NCBI RefSeq assembly: GCF_000955955.1
Contig: NZ_JYJG01000386.1
Location: 1 to 8,952, forward strand
Direction: 5' to 3'
Source: Lentzea aerocolonigenes
GTDB lineage: Bacteria; Actinomycetota; Actinomycetes; Mycobacteriales; Pseudonocardiaceae
DNA: 8,952 bases
In this document: one piece after another, positions 1 to 8,424 of the stretch
Layout of the letters: each line of letters begins with the position of its first letter
Position numbering within the stretch: the stretch's first letter is position 1
The notes under the pieces: model-generated
The model's input: only the letters and a program-made list of their open reading frames with translations
What the model was told of the DNA's origin: nothing
The model's database searches: none
Made by a program: the position numbers and the translations under genes

Positions 1-50
1 GAGCCGTCCCACTGGGCGTGAATCACCCGCCAATGTTCCGGGTCGCGCCA

Positions 51-2123
51 CTAGATCATGCCCAGCTCGGTGAGCAACGGCGTCGCGAGCGTCCGCGCGT
101 ACGTGTTCGTCACGTGGTTGTTGCGGTACACCACGACGTTGCCGACCGTCGCGGGACAGATGTCCGCCCGGCAGTACCACGGTGTCAGATCGACCACCTT
201 GACCCCGGAGACGCCCTCGGACGCCGCCACGAGCGGATCGCCCTCACCCTGGAACGCCTCGGCGCGCGGGGTGCCGCAGGCAGCCGGATCACCGGCGTTG
301 CGCTCCAGGCAGCGCGGCACCTGGCCGTTCGGCCGGGGCAGGTCCTTGATCACCGCGACCGGGATGCCGGCAGCGGAGAACGCGGTCAGCATCTCCCGGT
401 AGCCGGACACCATCTCCTCGCGCGACTTCCACGTCCACTTGAGGTCGCTCAGGTACGACTCGCGGCTCATGCCGGACAGCACCACGAGGTTCGGCTTGAG
501 GGCCTTCACGCGGTCGAGCACGACCCGGTTCTGGTCTGAGCAGAAGGTGATCGGCGTCCCGGCCTCCTGCGGCGCCACGGCGTTGAACGGGCAGCCGTTG
601 CGGGTCATCGCCCGCACCTTCCAGTTGCCCTTGCCGGCGCCGCGGGCGAAGTCGATCAACGGGGTGGTGTACTGCGCCGCGTGCGAGTCGCCGAGCACCA
701 CGACCGTCTTCGGCGAGGCGGTGTCGCCCCACGAGCAGGCGTTCGCGGCGTAGTCGAGACCGTAGACGTTGCAGTCGGCGCCGTCGTCGCGGCTGTACGG
801 GCCGTCCTCGTTCGCCACGGCCGGGTCCGGCAGCAGCGGCACGCCGGCGGGCGCGGGCTTCGGTGCCTTGGAGTCGAGAGCCATCGCGCCGGGGTGGTCG
901 GCGTCGAGCGCCGTGCGGGACGCGAGCTGGGTGAGGTGCTTCTCCGCCGTGTACCAGGGGATCGAGGCCGCGATCACGGACACGACGATGAGGATCGCAC
1001 CGAACAGGTAGGTGCCGCGGCGGCGGCCGAACCTGTTGCGGCGGAACGGATCCTCGATGAAACGCTTGGACAGCGCCGCGAGCACGAAGCTCACGGCCAG
1101 AGCGACGAGCATTTCCTTCTTCGACAACCGGTCGCGCCCGCTGAGCTCGAGGATCACCACGATGACCGGCCAGTGCCACAGGTAGAGGCTGTAGGAGATG
1201 TCACCGACGTAGCGGACGGGCCGGATGGCCAGCAGCCCCGCGAGCGACGTGCCCGCGCAGGCCAGCATCGCCGCGGTGCCGAGCACCGGCAGAGCCGCCA
1301 CGTAGCCGGGGAACTCCAGGTCCGTCGTGTACAGGACGGTGGCGATCAGCACGGCGGCGAAGCCCAGCCAGCCGAGCACCTCGCGCACCGCACGGGTCAG
1401 CGTCACCCGGTGCAGCGCCATCGCGGTCAGGCCGCCGATGCCCAGCTCCCACATGCGGGTCGGCGTCACGAAGTAGGCGGCGCCGTGGTCGACCGGCGTG
1501 TAGTAGACGGAGAACGCGAACGACGCGACCGTCACCAGCGCGACGGCGCCGACGGCGTAGCGGGCCGTGCTGGCCTTGAACCGGCCGGCGAGCGCGGCGC
1601 TGCCGATCAGCAGCAGCGGGATCACCAGGTAGAACTGCTCCTCGACGGCCAGCGACCAGTAGTGCTGGACCGGAGAGGCGCCGGCGGTGGCGTGGCCGTA
1701 GTCGTTGGACAGCACGGCGAGCAGCCAGTTCTGCGCGTTCAACGCGGACCCGACGACCTCCCGCATGAAGTCCGGCCACCGGGACTCCGGCAGCAGGATC
1801 ACGACGGCGGCCACGACGGCGAGCAGGGTGGCGGTCGCGGCGGGGAGCAGCCGGCGGATGCGTCGCGCGTAGAAGTCGCGCAGGCTCACCGTTCCGGTGC
1901 GGCGCAGCTCGTTGGAGAGCGTGCCGATGATCAGGAAACCCGAGATGACGAAGAAGACGTCGACGCCGACGAAGCCGCCGGGCAGCCACGACGGCCGCAG
2001 GTGGTAGAGCAGGACCACACCGACCGCGAGTGCTCGCAGGCCCTGGATGTCGCCGCGCTGAGCGTGCTGGGGGCGAGGGGCGTTGCGCACCTCGGCGGGA
2101 CGCTCGGCGGAGGTGACCGCCAC
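51..2123 (-). CDS. OafA/YrhL-type membrane acyltransferase with C-terminal SGNH domain
   Basis: Predicted integral membrane O-acyltransferase. The family moves acyl (often acetyl) groups across the membrane onto cell-surface polysaccharides or other glycosides; the substrate here is unknown. Numbered from the GTG at 2123 (690 aa). The acyltransferase-3 domain spans about residues 23-390: IQGLRA at 26-31, the family R-x10-H motif (Arg30, His41), VGVDVFFVISGF near 53-63, the HYWSLAVEEQFYL block from His154, SYSLYLWHWP near 310-319, and about ten hydrophobic segments. A linker leads to an SGNH domain with GDSH (Ser480) and a terminal His670 in YRNNHVT. The residue three before His670 is Arg, not the usual Asp. 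The frame is open to a TTG at 2168, but the GTG has AGGGAG six bases upstream and is preferred. It lies 88 bp downstream of the co-oriented regulator gene and could be cotranscribed with it. Family assignment is firm; substrate and activity are not. Confidence 0.9.
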   Translation of the reverse strand: MAVTSAERPAEVRNAPRPQHAQRGDIQGLRALAVGVVLLYHLRPSWLPGGFVGVDVFFVISGFLIIGTLSNELRRTGTVSLRDFYARRIRRLLPAATATLLAVVAAVVILLPESRWPDFMREVVGSALNAQNWLLAVLSNDYGHATAGASPVQHYWSLAVEEQFYLVIPLLLIGSAALAGRFKASTARYAVGAVALVTVASFAFSVYYTPVDHGAAYFVTPTRMWELGIGGLTAMALHRVTLTRAVREVLGWLGFAAVLIATVLYTTDLEFPGYVAALPVLGTAAMLACAGTSLAGLLAIRPVRYVGDISYSLYLWHWPVIVVILELSGRDRLSKKEMLVALAVSFVLAALSKRFIEDPFRRNRFGRRRGTYLFGAILIVVSVIAASIPWYTAEKHLTQLASRTALDADHPGAMALDSKAPKPAPAGVPLLPDPAVANEDGPYSRDDGADCNVYGLDYAANACSWGDTASPKTVVVLGDSHAAQYTTPLIDFARGAGKGNWKVRAMTRNGCPFNAVAPQEAGTPITFCSDQNRVVLDRVKALKPNLVVLSGMSRESYLSDLKWTWKSREEMVSGYREMLTAFSAAGIPVAVIKDLPRPNGQVPRCLERNAGDPAACGTPRAEAFQGEGDPLVAASEGVSGVKVVDLTPWYCRADICPATVGNVVVYRNNHVTNTYARTLATPLLTELGMI

Positions 2124-2211
2124 AGTTGACTCCCTAGCTGCAGGTTTGGCGGAAGACGTCCGCGTCAAAGGGCTGAGGATAACCCGATCGGAACAACCCG
2201 CCGTGCCTGGG

Positions 2212-4566
2212 TCACGGGGTGTGGCGACCCGCCCACACCGCCAGTTGCGCCCGTGACCGCAGCCCCAGCTTGGTGCGGGCGTGCGTCACGTGCCGGGCGA
2301 CGGTGTGCGGCGAGATGCCCAGCCGCTGCCCGATCTGCCGGTTCGTCAGGCCTTCCGCCACCAGCGTCGCGACGTGCAGCTCGCGTTCGGAGATCACCCC
2401 GTCGTCGTCCTCGGCGATCGGCATCGTGGTCAGAGCGTAGGAAACGGCCTGGGACAACGACATCCGCTCGCCGGTCGACTCGGCGGCGCGCAACCGCCCG
2501 GCGGTGATCCGGGTCCGGCACACCGACCGGGCCTCGTCCAGCAGGTCTTGCCAGTACGGCTCGGCGCGGAAGTCGTAGCGGGTCCGCACCGCGGAAGCCG
2601 CTGTCAGCAACGACAACGCGCGTTCGTCGTCCGACCCGACCCCGACCAGCCCCAGCGCGAGGCCCTCGAGGTCGTAGAACTGGTCCATCGGGTGTTCCGA
2701 GCCGACCTCCAGGCTCTCCCGGAACAGGTCCACCGCCTCGGGATAGCTCTTGCGCGCCAACGCGATGGCGCCCGCGGTGTGCAGCACCGGGTTGAGCTGG
2801 TGCGGCAGGCCGAGCAGCCGGACCAGCGTCAGCGACTCGCGGACCAGCGGGGCGGCCAGGTCGGCTTCGCCGTGCTGCAGCAGCGTCCAGCCGTAGGAGT
2901 TCAGCAGCACGCCACGGGCCAGCTTCTCGCCCGAGAACCGGAGCAGCTCCACGGCCTCGTCGTAGAGCTGCCAGGCCAGCTCGGGGTTCCCGGTGTGCGC
3001 CTCGGCGGACGCCAGCACCTCCAGTGCACGGGCCAGGGTGCCGGGCCGCGACGCGTCGGCGCGTTCGATCGCCAGCGACTCCTGGGCGAACGTGCGCGTC
3101 ACGTGCCAGCCGCCGCGCACCCGGTGGTGGATGGCGGCGAGAACGGTCAGCACACTGCGATAGGGCGGTGGCAAAGGCTGCGACAACGCGCGGTGCAGCA
3201 GCTCGGTCGGGGCGCCGCGAGGGCCGCGCGGGGTCGAGGTCCAGGCCGTGGCGACGATCGCCAGCGCGTGCCGGGGCCAGTCGCCGACCTCGGCGCTGCG
3301 CGTCACGGCGAGGTCGAGCAGGCCGATGTTGCGGTCCAGGCGCAGCACGACGGACGGCGACGCGAAGAAGGACGAGATCTCGGGCTCCACCAGCGAGCAC
3401 ACCCAGTCGACCACGCGGTCGGCCACGAGAGAGATCTCGCCGTGCTCCACCGCACGTTCGCGGCAGTAGAGACGGATCGACTCCAGCTGACGGAACGTGG
3501 TGGTGCCGGACGCGCGTTCGACCACCAGCAGCGACTTCTGCTCGAGGCTGGTCAGCAGCTCCAGCGCGTCCTCGACGTCGCAGATCCTGCTCGCGACACC
3601 CAGGTCGAACGGCACACCGAGCACCGCGAGACGACGACAGGCGGACTGCTCCGCCTCCGACAACAGGTCGTAGCTCCACCCGATCGCGGCCCGCAGCGTG
3701 CGGTGGCGGTCGTCGGAGGCGCGCGGCCCGGCCGTCAGCAACCCCAGCCGGTCGCCGAGCCTGGCCAGGATGTCCGCGGGGGAGAGGACAGTGATGCGGC
3801 GCGCGGCCAGTTCGATCGCCAGCGGCATGCCGTCCAGCGAGCGGCACACGGCGACGACGTCCGCGATGTTCGACGCGTCGACCTCGAACGACCGGTCCAC
3901 CGAGACGGCACGATCACCGAACAGGAGCACGGCGTCGTAACGCAGGGCCTCGGCGAGGCTCGCGCCGACGGGCGGCAGCTCCAGCTCGCCGAGCGCGAAA
4001 ACCTGCTCGCCGGCCAGCCGCAGCGGCTCGCGGGACGTCACCAGCACGCGCAACCGAGGGCAGCACGCCAGCAGCTCGGACACCACGTCCGCGACCTCGG
4101 CCAGCACGTGCTCGCAGTTGTCCAGCACGAGCAGCGGCCGCCGGTGCTGCTCGATCTCGGCGATCACCGCGTCGCGCACCGAGCGGTTCGGCAGAGGGTG
4201 CGCGCCGACGGCGTGGTAGATCGCCTGCGCGACCTCCGGCGCGGGCGCCAGCGCCGTCCACCACACCTGATCAGCGCGTTTGCTCACGTGCTGGACGGCC
4301 AGCCTGGTCTTGCCCGCTCCCGCCGGGCCGACCAGCGACACCAGCCGGTGCTCCGCGCAGAGCCGCCCCAGCGCCGCCAGCTCCTCCCGGCGGCCCACGA
4401 ACGTGTCGAGCGGCGCCGGTAGAGCCGAGTCATGCGGAGAGTCGTCCCGTGTCGAGCTGCGCTCGCGATACGCGCGTTGACGGCACGCGTTGGAGCAGTA
4501 GCGCCGTCCCGTTGCCGTGTCGTTGAGCGGGTTTCCACATGTCACACAGGCGGCATTGGCCGTCAT
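2212..4566 (-). CDS. STAND-type ATPase transcriptional regulator, LuxR family, with N-terminal zinc-ribbon-like motif
   Basis: Large cytoplasmic DNA-binding regulator of 784 aa. Numbered from the ATG at 4566: Cys7, Cys10, Cys24 and Cys28 form C-x2-C-x13-C-x3-C followed by RQRAYRER. Next come Walker A GPAGAGKT (80-87), Walker B LLVLD ending at Asp149, VLVTSREPLR (174-183, sensor-like) and GMPLAIELAA (246-255), the standard NB-ARC/AAA order of actinobacterial regulators. Residues about 390-700 are Ala/Leu-rich helical repeats resembling TPR. A LuxR-type helix-turn-helix lies at about 724-779 (SERELHVATLVAEGLTNRQI, then GISPHTVARHV). An in-frame ATG at 4647 would add 27 residues. I prefer 4566 because the Cys motif starts just after it and the added stretch covers a palindrome and a divergent promoter; neither start has a good Shine-Dalgarno. 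The signal sensed and the target genes are unknown. The downstream acyltransferase and the divergent small gene are candidate targets by position only. Confidence 0.88.
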   Translation of the reverse strand: MTANAACVTCGNPLNDTATGRRYCSNACRQRAYRERSSTRDDSPHDSALPAPLDTFVGRREELAALGRLCAEHRLVSLVGPAGAGKTRLAVQHVSKRADQVWWTALAPAPEVAQAIYHAVGAHPLPNRSVRDAVIAEIEQHRRPLLVLDNCEHVLAEVADVVSELLACCPRLRVLVTSREPLRLAGEQVFALGELELPPVGASLAEALRYDAVLLFGDRAVSVDRSFEVDASNIADVVAVCRSLDGMPLAIELAARRITVLSPADILARLGDRLGLLTAGPRASDDRHRTLRAAIGWSYDLLSEAEQSACRRLAVLGVPFDLGVASRICDVEDALELLTSLEQKSLLVVERASGTTTFRQLESIRLYCRERAVEHGEISLVADRVVDWVCSLVEPEISSFFASPSVVLRLDRNIGLLDLAVTRSAEVGDWPRHALAIVATAWTSTPRGPRGAPTELLHRALSQPLPPPYRSVLTVLAAIHHRVRGGWHVTRTFAQESLAIERADASRPGTLARALEVLASAEAHTGNPELAWQLYDEAVELLRFSGEKLARGVLLNSYGWTLLQHGEADLAAPLVRESLTLVRLLGLPHQLNPVLHTAGAIALARKSYPEAVDLFRESLEVGSEHPMDQFYDLEGLALGLVGVGSDDERALSLLTAASAVRTRYDFRAEPYWQDLLDEARSVCRTRITAGRLRAAESTGERMSLSQAVSYALTTMPIAEDDDGVISERELHVATLVAEGLTNRQIGQRLGISPHTVARHVTHARTKLGLRSRAQLAVWAGRHTP

Positions 4567-4585
4567 GAGGAATGACCGTACCGGC

Positions 4586-4604
4586 GTGTAACGGTCCGTA
4601 ACAC
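4586..4604. promoter_or_regulatory. 19-bp inverted repeat, candidate operator
   Basis: GTGTAACGG-T-CCGTAACAC: two 9-base arms that match at 8 of 9 positions around one central base. It lies 20-38 bases upstream of the preferred regulator start (ATG at 4566), inside the divergent intergenic region and next to the candidate promoter of the small plus-strand gene. Length, symmetry and position suit a dimeric regulator binding site, possibly autoregulation by the LuxR protein. The symmetry is seen directly; the binding role is inference. Confidence 0.4.
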
Positions 4605-4620
4605 CCGCTGTTTCGGGGTA

Positions 4621-4650
4621 TTGATAGCCCCGGCGAAGCGTGGACATGAT
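4621..4650 (+). promoter_or_regulatory. Candidate sigma-70-type promoter of the 69-aa gene
   Basis: TTGATA (4621-4626, 5 of 6 to the -35 consensus) and CATGAT (4645-4650, 4 of 6 to the -10 consensus) are separated by 18 bp. Transcription would start near 4657 and give a leader of about 35 nt carrying the AGGAGGT ribosome binding site at 4679-4685. It overlaps the extra codons of the longer regulator frame on the other strand, one reason to prefer the shorter regulator start. Confidence 0.4.
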
Positions 4651-4691
4651 CTCGCCAGGTTGCCGCCGCCACCGACTCAGGAGGTCCGGTC

Positions 4692-4891
4692 ATGGCCGCG
4701 CAGATCAGACAGCCCAGTGGTTCCCTCGTGCCGCCGCAGGACAGGGCGGTGGTGGACGAGTGGCTCGGCCGGATCGTCGCCGTCGTCGGCAGGGACGCGA
4801 AGGAGAACAGCCCGGAGGCGTGCAGGACCGCCGCGGAGGCTGCGGAGGAGCTGAGCGCGTACCTCTGGATGCTCCGCGCGCTGCGCCGCCG

Positions 4892-4901
<10 letters not shown>
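4692..4901 (+). CDS. Small orphan protein, 69 aa, function unknown
   Basis: I do not recognise this protein. It is supported as a gene by a consensus Shine-Dalgarno (AGGAGGT, 4679-4685) six bases before the ATG, a candidate promoter upstream, and an intrinsic terminator whose loop begins with its TAA. The 69-residue product has no signal peptide or clear membrane segment and no cysteines. After an N-terminal stretch of about 17 residues it looks largely helical: an amphipathic segment WLGRIVAVVG near 24-33, an acidic/Ala-rich segment (EACRTAAEAAEEL region, about 42-54) apart from one Cys in ACR, and a basic Leu/Arg-rich tail ending RRRTA. It is transcribed away from the LuxR regulator and is separated by a terminator from gapA, so it is probably not part of the glycolytic operon. 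A small DNA- or protein-binding role is possible but has no direct support. (Correction to the cysteine remark: one Cys is present, in the EACRT stretch.). Confidence 0.75.
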
Positions 4902-6020
<1,119 letters not shown>

Positions 6021-6036
6021 GTTCGGAGTCAGTGAG

Positions 6037-7230
6037 TTGAAGACTCTCAGCGACCTGCTCGCCGAGGGTGTCGCGGGTCGGCGCGTCCTGGTGCGCGCCG
6101 ACCTGAACGTCCCCCTCGATGGCGACAAGATCACCGACGACGGCCGCGTGCGCGCGTCGGTGCCGACGATCAAGGCTCTGGCCGACGCGGGTGCCCGCGT
6201 GATCGTCACGGCTCACCTCGGCCGCCCCAAGGGCGAGCCGGACCCCCAGTTCTCCCTCGCCCCGGCCGCCGCCCGCCTCGGTGAGCTGCTCGGCACCGAG
6301 GTCGCGCTGGCTTCGGACCTCGTCGGCGAGTCGGCTCAGGCCGTCGTGGCCGCGGTGACCGACGGTGGCGTCGTGATGCTGGAGAACGTCCGCTTCGACG
6401 CCCGCGAGACCTCGAAGGACTCGGCCGAGCGTGCGGCTCTGGCCGCGGAGCTGGCCGCGTTCGCGGACGCGTTCGTGTCCGACGGCTTCGGTGTCGTGCA
6501 CCGCAAGCAGGCCTCGGTCTACGACGTGGCGCAGAAGCTGCCCGCGTACGTCGGCGGTCTGGTCGAGGCCGAGCTGGGCGTCTTGCGCAAGCTCACCGAC
6601 GACCTGGAGCGCCCGTACGTCGTGGTGCTCGGCGGCGCGAAGGTGTCCGACAAGCTCGGCGTCATCGCGAACCTGCTGTCCAAGGTCGACCGGCTGCTCG
6701 TCGGCGGCGGCATGGCGTACACGTTCCTCAAGGCCCAGGGTCACGAGGTCGGCGGTTCGCTGCTGCAGGAAGACCAGCTGGACACCGTCCGCGGTTTCCT
6801 CGCCGAGGCCGAGAAGCGCGGCGTCGAGCTGGTGCTGCCGGTCGACGTGCTGGTGACCGACAAGTTCGGCAACCCGGAGCACGAGGTCGTGGCCACCGAC
6901 GCGATTCCCGCGGACAAGATGGGCCTCGACATCGGCCCCGCGTCGCGCGAGCTGTTCGCGTCGAAGCTGGCGGACGCGAAGACCGTGTTCTGGAACGGGC
7001 CGATGGGCGTCTTCGAGCAGGAGGCCTACGCCGGTGGCACGCGTGCCGTCGCCGAGGCTCTCGTGAAGTCCGAGGCGTTCACCGTCGTCGGTGGCGGCGA
7101 CTCCGCGGCGGCCGTGCGCGCGCTGGGTCTGCCCGAGGACGGTTTCTCGCACATCTCCACCGGTGGTGGCGCATCTCTGGAGTTCCTGGAAGGCAAGGAA
7201 CTCCCCGGCATCAGCGTTTTGGAGTCCTGA
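6037..7230 (+). CDS. pgk: Phosphoglycerate kinase
   Basis: Cytoplasmic monomeric kinase that transfers phosphate from 1,3-bisphosphoglycerate to ADP, the ATP-forming step after GapA. 397 aa, typical bacterial length. The substrate-binding N-domain has [10 protein letters not shown] (19-28) and HLGRPKGE (60-67). The nucleotide C-domain has [11 protein letters not shown] (199-209), WNGPMGVFE (319-327), GGGDSAAAV (352-360) and [18 protein letters not shown] (374-391). It starts with TTG; GGAG at 6025-6028 lies eight bases upstream and the product begins MKTLSDLL as expected, with no ATG or GTG nearby in frame. The gap from gapA is only 16 bp, so cotranscription is very likely. Its stop overlaps the tpiA start by one base. 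Confidence 0.98.
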   Translation: MKTLSDLLAEGVAGRRVLVRADLNVPLDGDKITDDGRVRASVPTIKALADAGARVIVTAHLGRPKGEPDPQFSLAPAAARLGELLGTEVALASDLVGESAQAVVAAVTDGGVVMLENVRFDARETSKDSAERAALAAELAAFADAFVSDGFGVVHRKQASVYDVAQKLPAYVGGLVEAELGVLRKLTDDLERPYVVVLGGAKVSDKLGVIANLLSKVDRLLVGGGMAYTFLKAQGHEVGGSLLQEDQLDTVRGFLAEAEKRGVELVLPVDVLVTDKFGNPEHEVVATDAIPADKMGLDIGPASRELFASKLADAKTVFWNGPMGVFEQEAYAGGTRAVAEALVKSEAFTVVGGGDSAAAVRALGLPEDGFSHISTGGGASLEFLEGKELPGISVLES

Positions 7231-8018
7231 TGGCAGCCCGGCTCCCGCTCATCGCGGGCAACTGGAAGATGAACCTCAACCACCTCGAAGCGATCGGCCT
7301 CGTGCAGAAGATCGCCTTCTCCCTGCCGGAGAAGTACTTCGCCAAGGTCGAGGTGGCCGTTCTCCCGCCGTTCGTCGACATCCGCAGCATCCAGACGCTG
7401 GTCGACGGCGACAAGCTGCTGCTCAAGTACGGCGCGCAGGACATCTCGCAGCACGAGTCCGGTGCGTACACCGGCGAGGTGTCCGGCGCCATGCTGAAGA
7501 AGCTGGCCTGCCACTACGTCGTGGTCGGCCACTCCGAGCGCCGCGAGTACCACGGCGAGACCGACGCGATCGTCAACGCGAAGGTCAAGGCCGCGCTGAA
7601 GCACGAGGTCACGCCGATCTTCTGCTTCGGCGAGAAGCTCGACGTGCGCGAGGCCAAGGGTCACCTGGAGCTGGTTCGCCAGCAGCTGGAGGACGGCCTC
7701 AAGGGCTTCACGGCCGAGCAGGTCGCGAAGATCGTGTTCGCGTACGAGCCGGTCTGGGCGATCGGTACCGGGCGCACGGCTTCGTCGGCCGACGCGCAGG
7801 AGGTGTGCTCGCTGGTCCGCTCGTTCGTGGCGGAGAAGTACGGCGAGGAGACGGCGGCTACTGTTCGCGTGCTTTACGGCGGTTCGGTGAAGTCGTCCAA
7901 CATTGGTGAGCTCATCGCGCAGAAGGACATCGACGGCGCTCTTGTCGGCGGTGCGAGCCTTCAGGCGGACGAATTCACCAAGCTGTGTGCTCTGGCTGCC
8001 GGCGGCCCTCTACCCTAA
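7230..8018 (+). CDS. tpiA: Triose-phosphate isomerase
   Basis: Cytoplasmic TIM-barrel enzyme that interconverts dihydroxyacetone phosphate and glyceraldehyde-3-phosphate, feeding GapA. 262 aa, normal length. Catalytic residues are all visible: Asn11 and Lys13 in GNWKMN, His101 in VVGHSERR, and Glu173 in [11 protein letters not shown], which runs into the flexible loop 6. Phosphate-binding GGSVKSSN (217-224) and GALVGGASL (236-244) follow. The ATG overlaps the pgk TGA by one base (TGATG), an arrangement that favours translational coupling; GGAG at 7221-7224 inside the end of pgk supplies the ribosome binding site. Confidence 0.98.
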   Translation: MAARLPLIAGNWKMNLNHLEAIGLVQKIAFSLPEKYFAKVEVAVLPPFVDIRSIQTLVDGDKLLLKYGAQDISQHESGAYTGEVSGAMLKKLACHYVVVGHSERREYHGETDAIVNAKVKAALKHEVTPIFCFGEKLDVREAKGHLELVRQQLEDGLKGFTAEQVAKIVFAYEPVWAIGTGRTASSADAQEVCSLVRSFVAEKYGEETAATVRVLYGGSVKSSNIGELIAQKDIDGALVGGASLQADEFTKLCALAAGGPLP

Positions 8019-8049
8019 GTTGATCTGATTAACCCGCAGACCCAAGTGG

Positions 8050-8081
8050 TTGCACACGTTCGGCAGTCGAACAGGTACTCT
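8050..8081 (+). promoter_or_regulatory. Possible secG promoter
   Basis: The tpiA-secG gap of 94 bp contains TACTCT (8076-8081), which fits TAnnnT. TTGCAC (8050-8055) is a -35-like hexamer, but the spacer would be 20 bp, longer than normal. The gap is wide compared with the tight gapA-pgk-tpiA spacing and I see no terminator in it, so secG may be read both from the operon and from its own start. Weak call. Confidence 0.22.
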
Positions 8082-8112
8082 ATGGCGTCGGCTGCCTGTC
8101 AGTGAGGAAGAA

Positions 8113-8358
8113 ATGGTCCTGTTCCTGCAGATCCTGTTGATCGTCTCCAGCGTGCTCCTGGTGCTGCTCGTGCTGCTGCACCGCGGCCGTGGTGGCGGCC
8201 TTTCTTCGCTGTTCGGCGGCGGCATGCAGTCGAGTCTGTCCGGTTCCTCCGTCGTCGAGAAGAACCTCGACCGCCTGACGCTGTTCGTCGGCGCGGTCTG
8301 GATCATCGCGATCGTGGGCATCGGACTGCTGATCAAGCTGCCCGGCGCGGGTAGCTGA
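8113..8358 (+). CDS. secG: Protein-export membrane protein SecG
   Basis: Small subunit of the SecYEG protein translocon in the cytoplasmic membrane, where it assists SecA-driven export. 81 aa, typical for the family. Two hydrophobic segments are clear, residues about 3-22 (LFLQILLIVSSVLLVLLVLL) and about 56-76, joined by a Gly/Ser-rich loop with HRGRGGGLSSLFGGGMQSS, the characteristic SecG cytoplasmic loop (typically GxGGGLSxxFGG). The frame is open further upstream, but the ATG at 8113 starts directly before the first membrane helix and is preceded by GAGGAAGAA (GAGG at 8104-8107). Position after tpiA is the usual one in actinobacteria. Confidence 0.95.
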   Translation: MVLFLQILLIVSSVLLVLLVLLHRGRGGGLSSLFGGGMQSSLSGSSVVEKNLDRLTLFVGAVWIIAIVGIGLLIKLPGAGS

Positions 8359-8376
8359 TCAACCGTTCAGCGGCAG

Positions 8377-8392
8377 AAGCCCTTCGGGGCTT
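8377..8392 (+). terminator. Small UUCG hairpin between secG and rbpA
   Basis: AAGCCC-TTCG-GGGCTT: a perfect 6-bp stem closed by a C(UUCG)G tetraloop, an exceptionally stable loop in RNA. It lies 18 bases past the secG stop. Only two T residues end the 3' arm and no T tract follows, so it may be a weak terminator, a processing or stability element, or a partial block ahead of rbpA. Confidence 0.45.
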
Positions 8393-8419
8393 GGGGTAAC
8401 CACTTGGTGGGGGTGTAAC
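8391..8419 (+). promoter_or_regulatory. Possible promoter for a near-leaderless rbpA transcript
   Basis: TTGGGG (8391-8396, 3 of 6) and TGTAAC (8414-8419, 4 of 6) have a 17-bp spacer. Transcription would begin at about 8425-8427, essentially at the rbpA ATG, giving a leaderless or near-leaderless mRNA, a common form in actinobacteria. The match is modest and overlaps the hairpin end. Confidence 0.25.
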
Positions 8420-8424
8420 GGTCG

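Noticed and set aside
681..2129. Long open frame on the plus strand opposite the acyltransferase (482 codons)
   Set aside because: Its translation is Arg/Gln/His/Gly-rich low-complexity text with no family resemblance; the opposite strand encodes clear acyltransferase motifs. It is a by-product of high GC at codon third positions.
2124..2168. TTG start giving 15 extra residues on the acyltransferase
   Set aside because: The GTG at 2123 has a well-placed AGGGAG, and the extra residues add nothing conserved. The TTGACG here also resembles a -35 box, but no -10 box lies at a normal distance, so I did not call a promoter either.
2281..4422. 713-codon open frame on the plus strand opposite the LuxR-type regulator
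   Set aside because: Compositionally skewed antisense frame with no recognisable domain, while the minus strand shows Walker motifs and a LuxR HTH.
4615..4631. GGGG...CCCC partial inverted repeat around the -35 box of the small gene
   Set aside because: Only four G-C pairs plus a wobble form; too short to call a structure or operator.
8058..8072. GTTCG-N5-CGAAC inverted repeat upstream of secG as a possible SOS (LexA) box
   Set aside because: The actinobacterial LexA box has the opposite arm order (CGAAC then GTTCG) and a 4-base centre; the match is only 5 bp per arm and secG is not an expected SOS gene.
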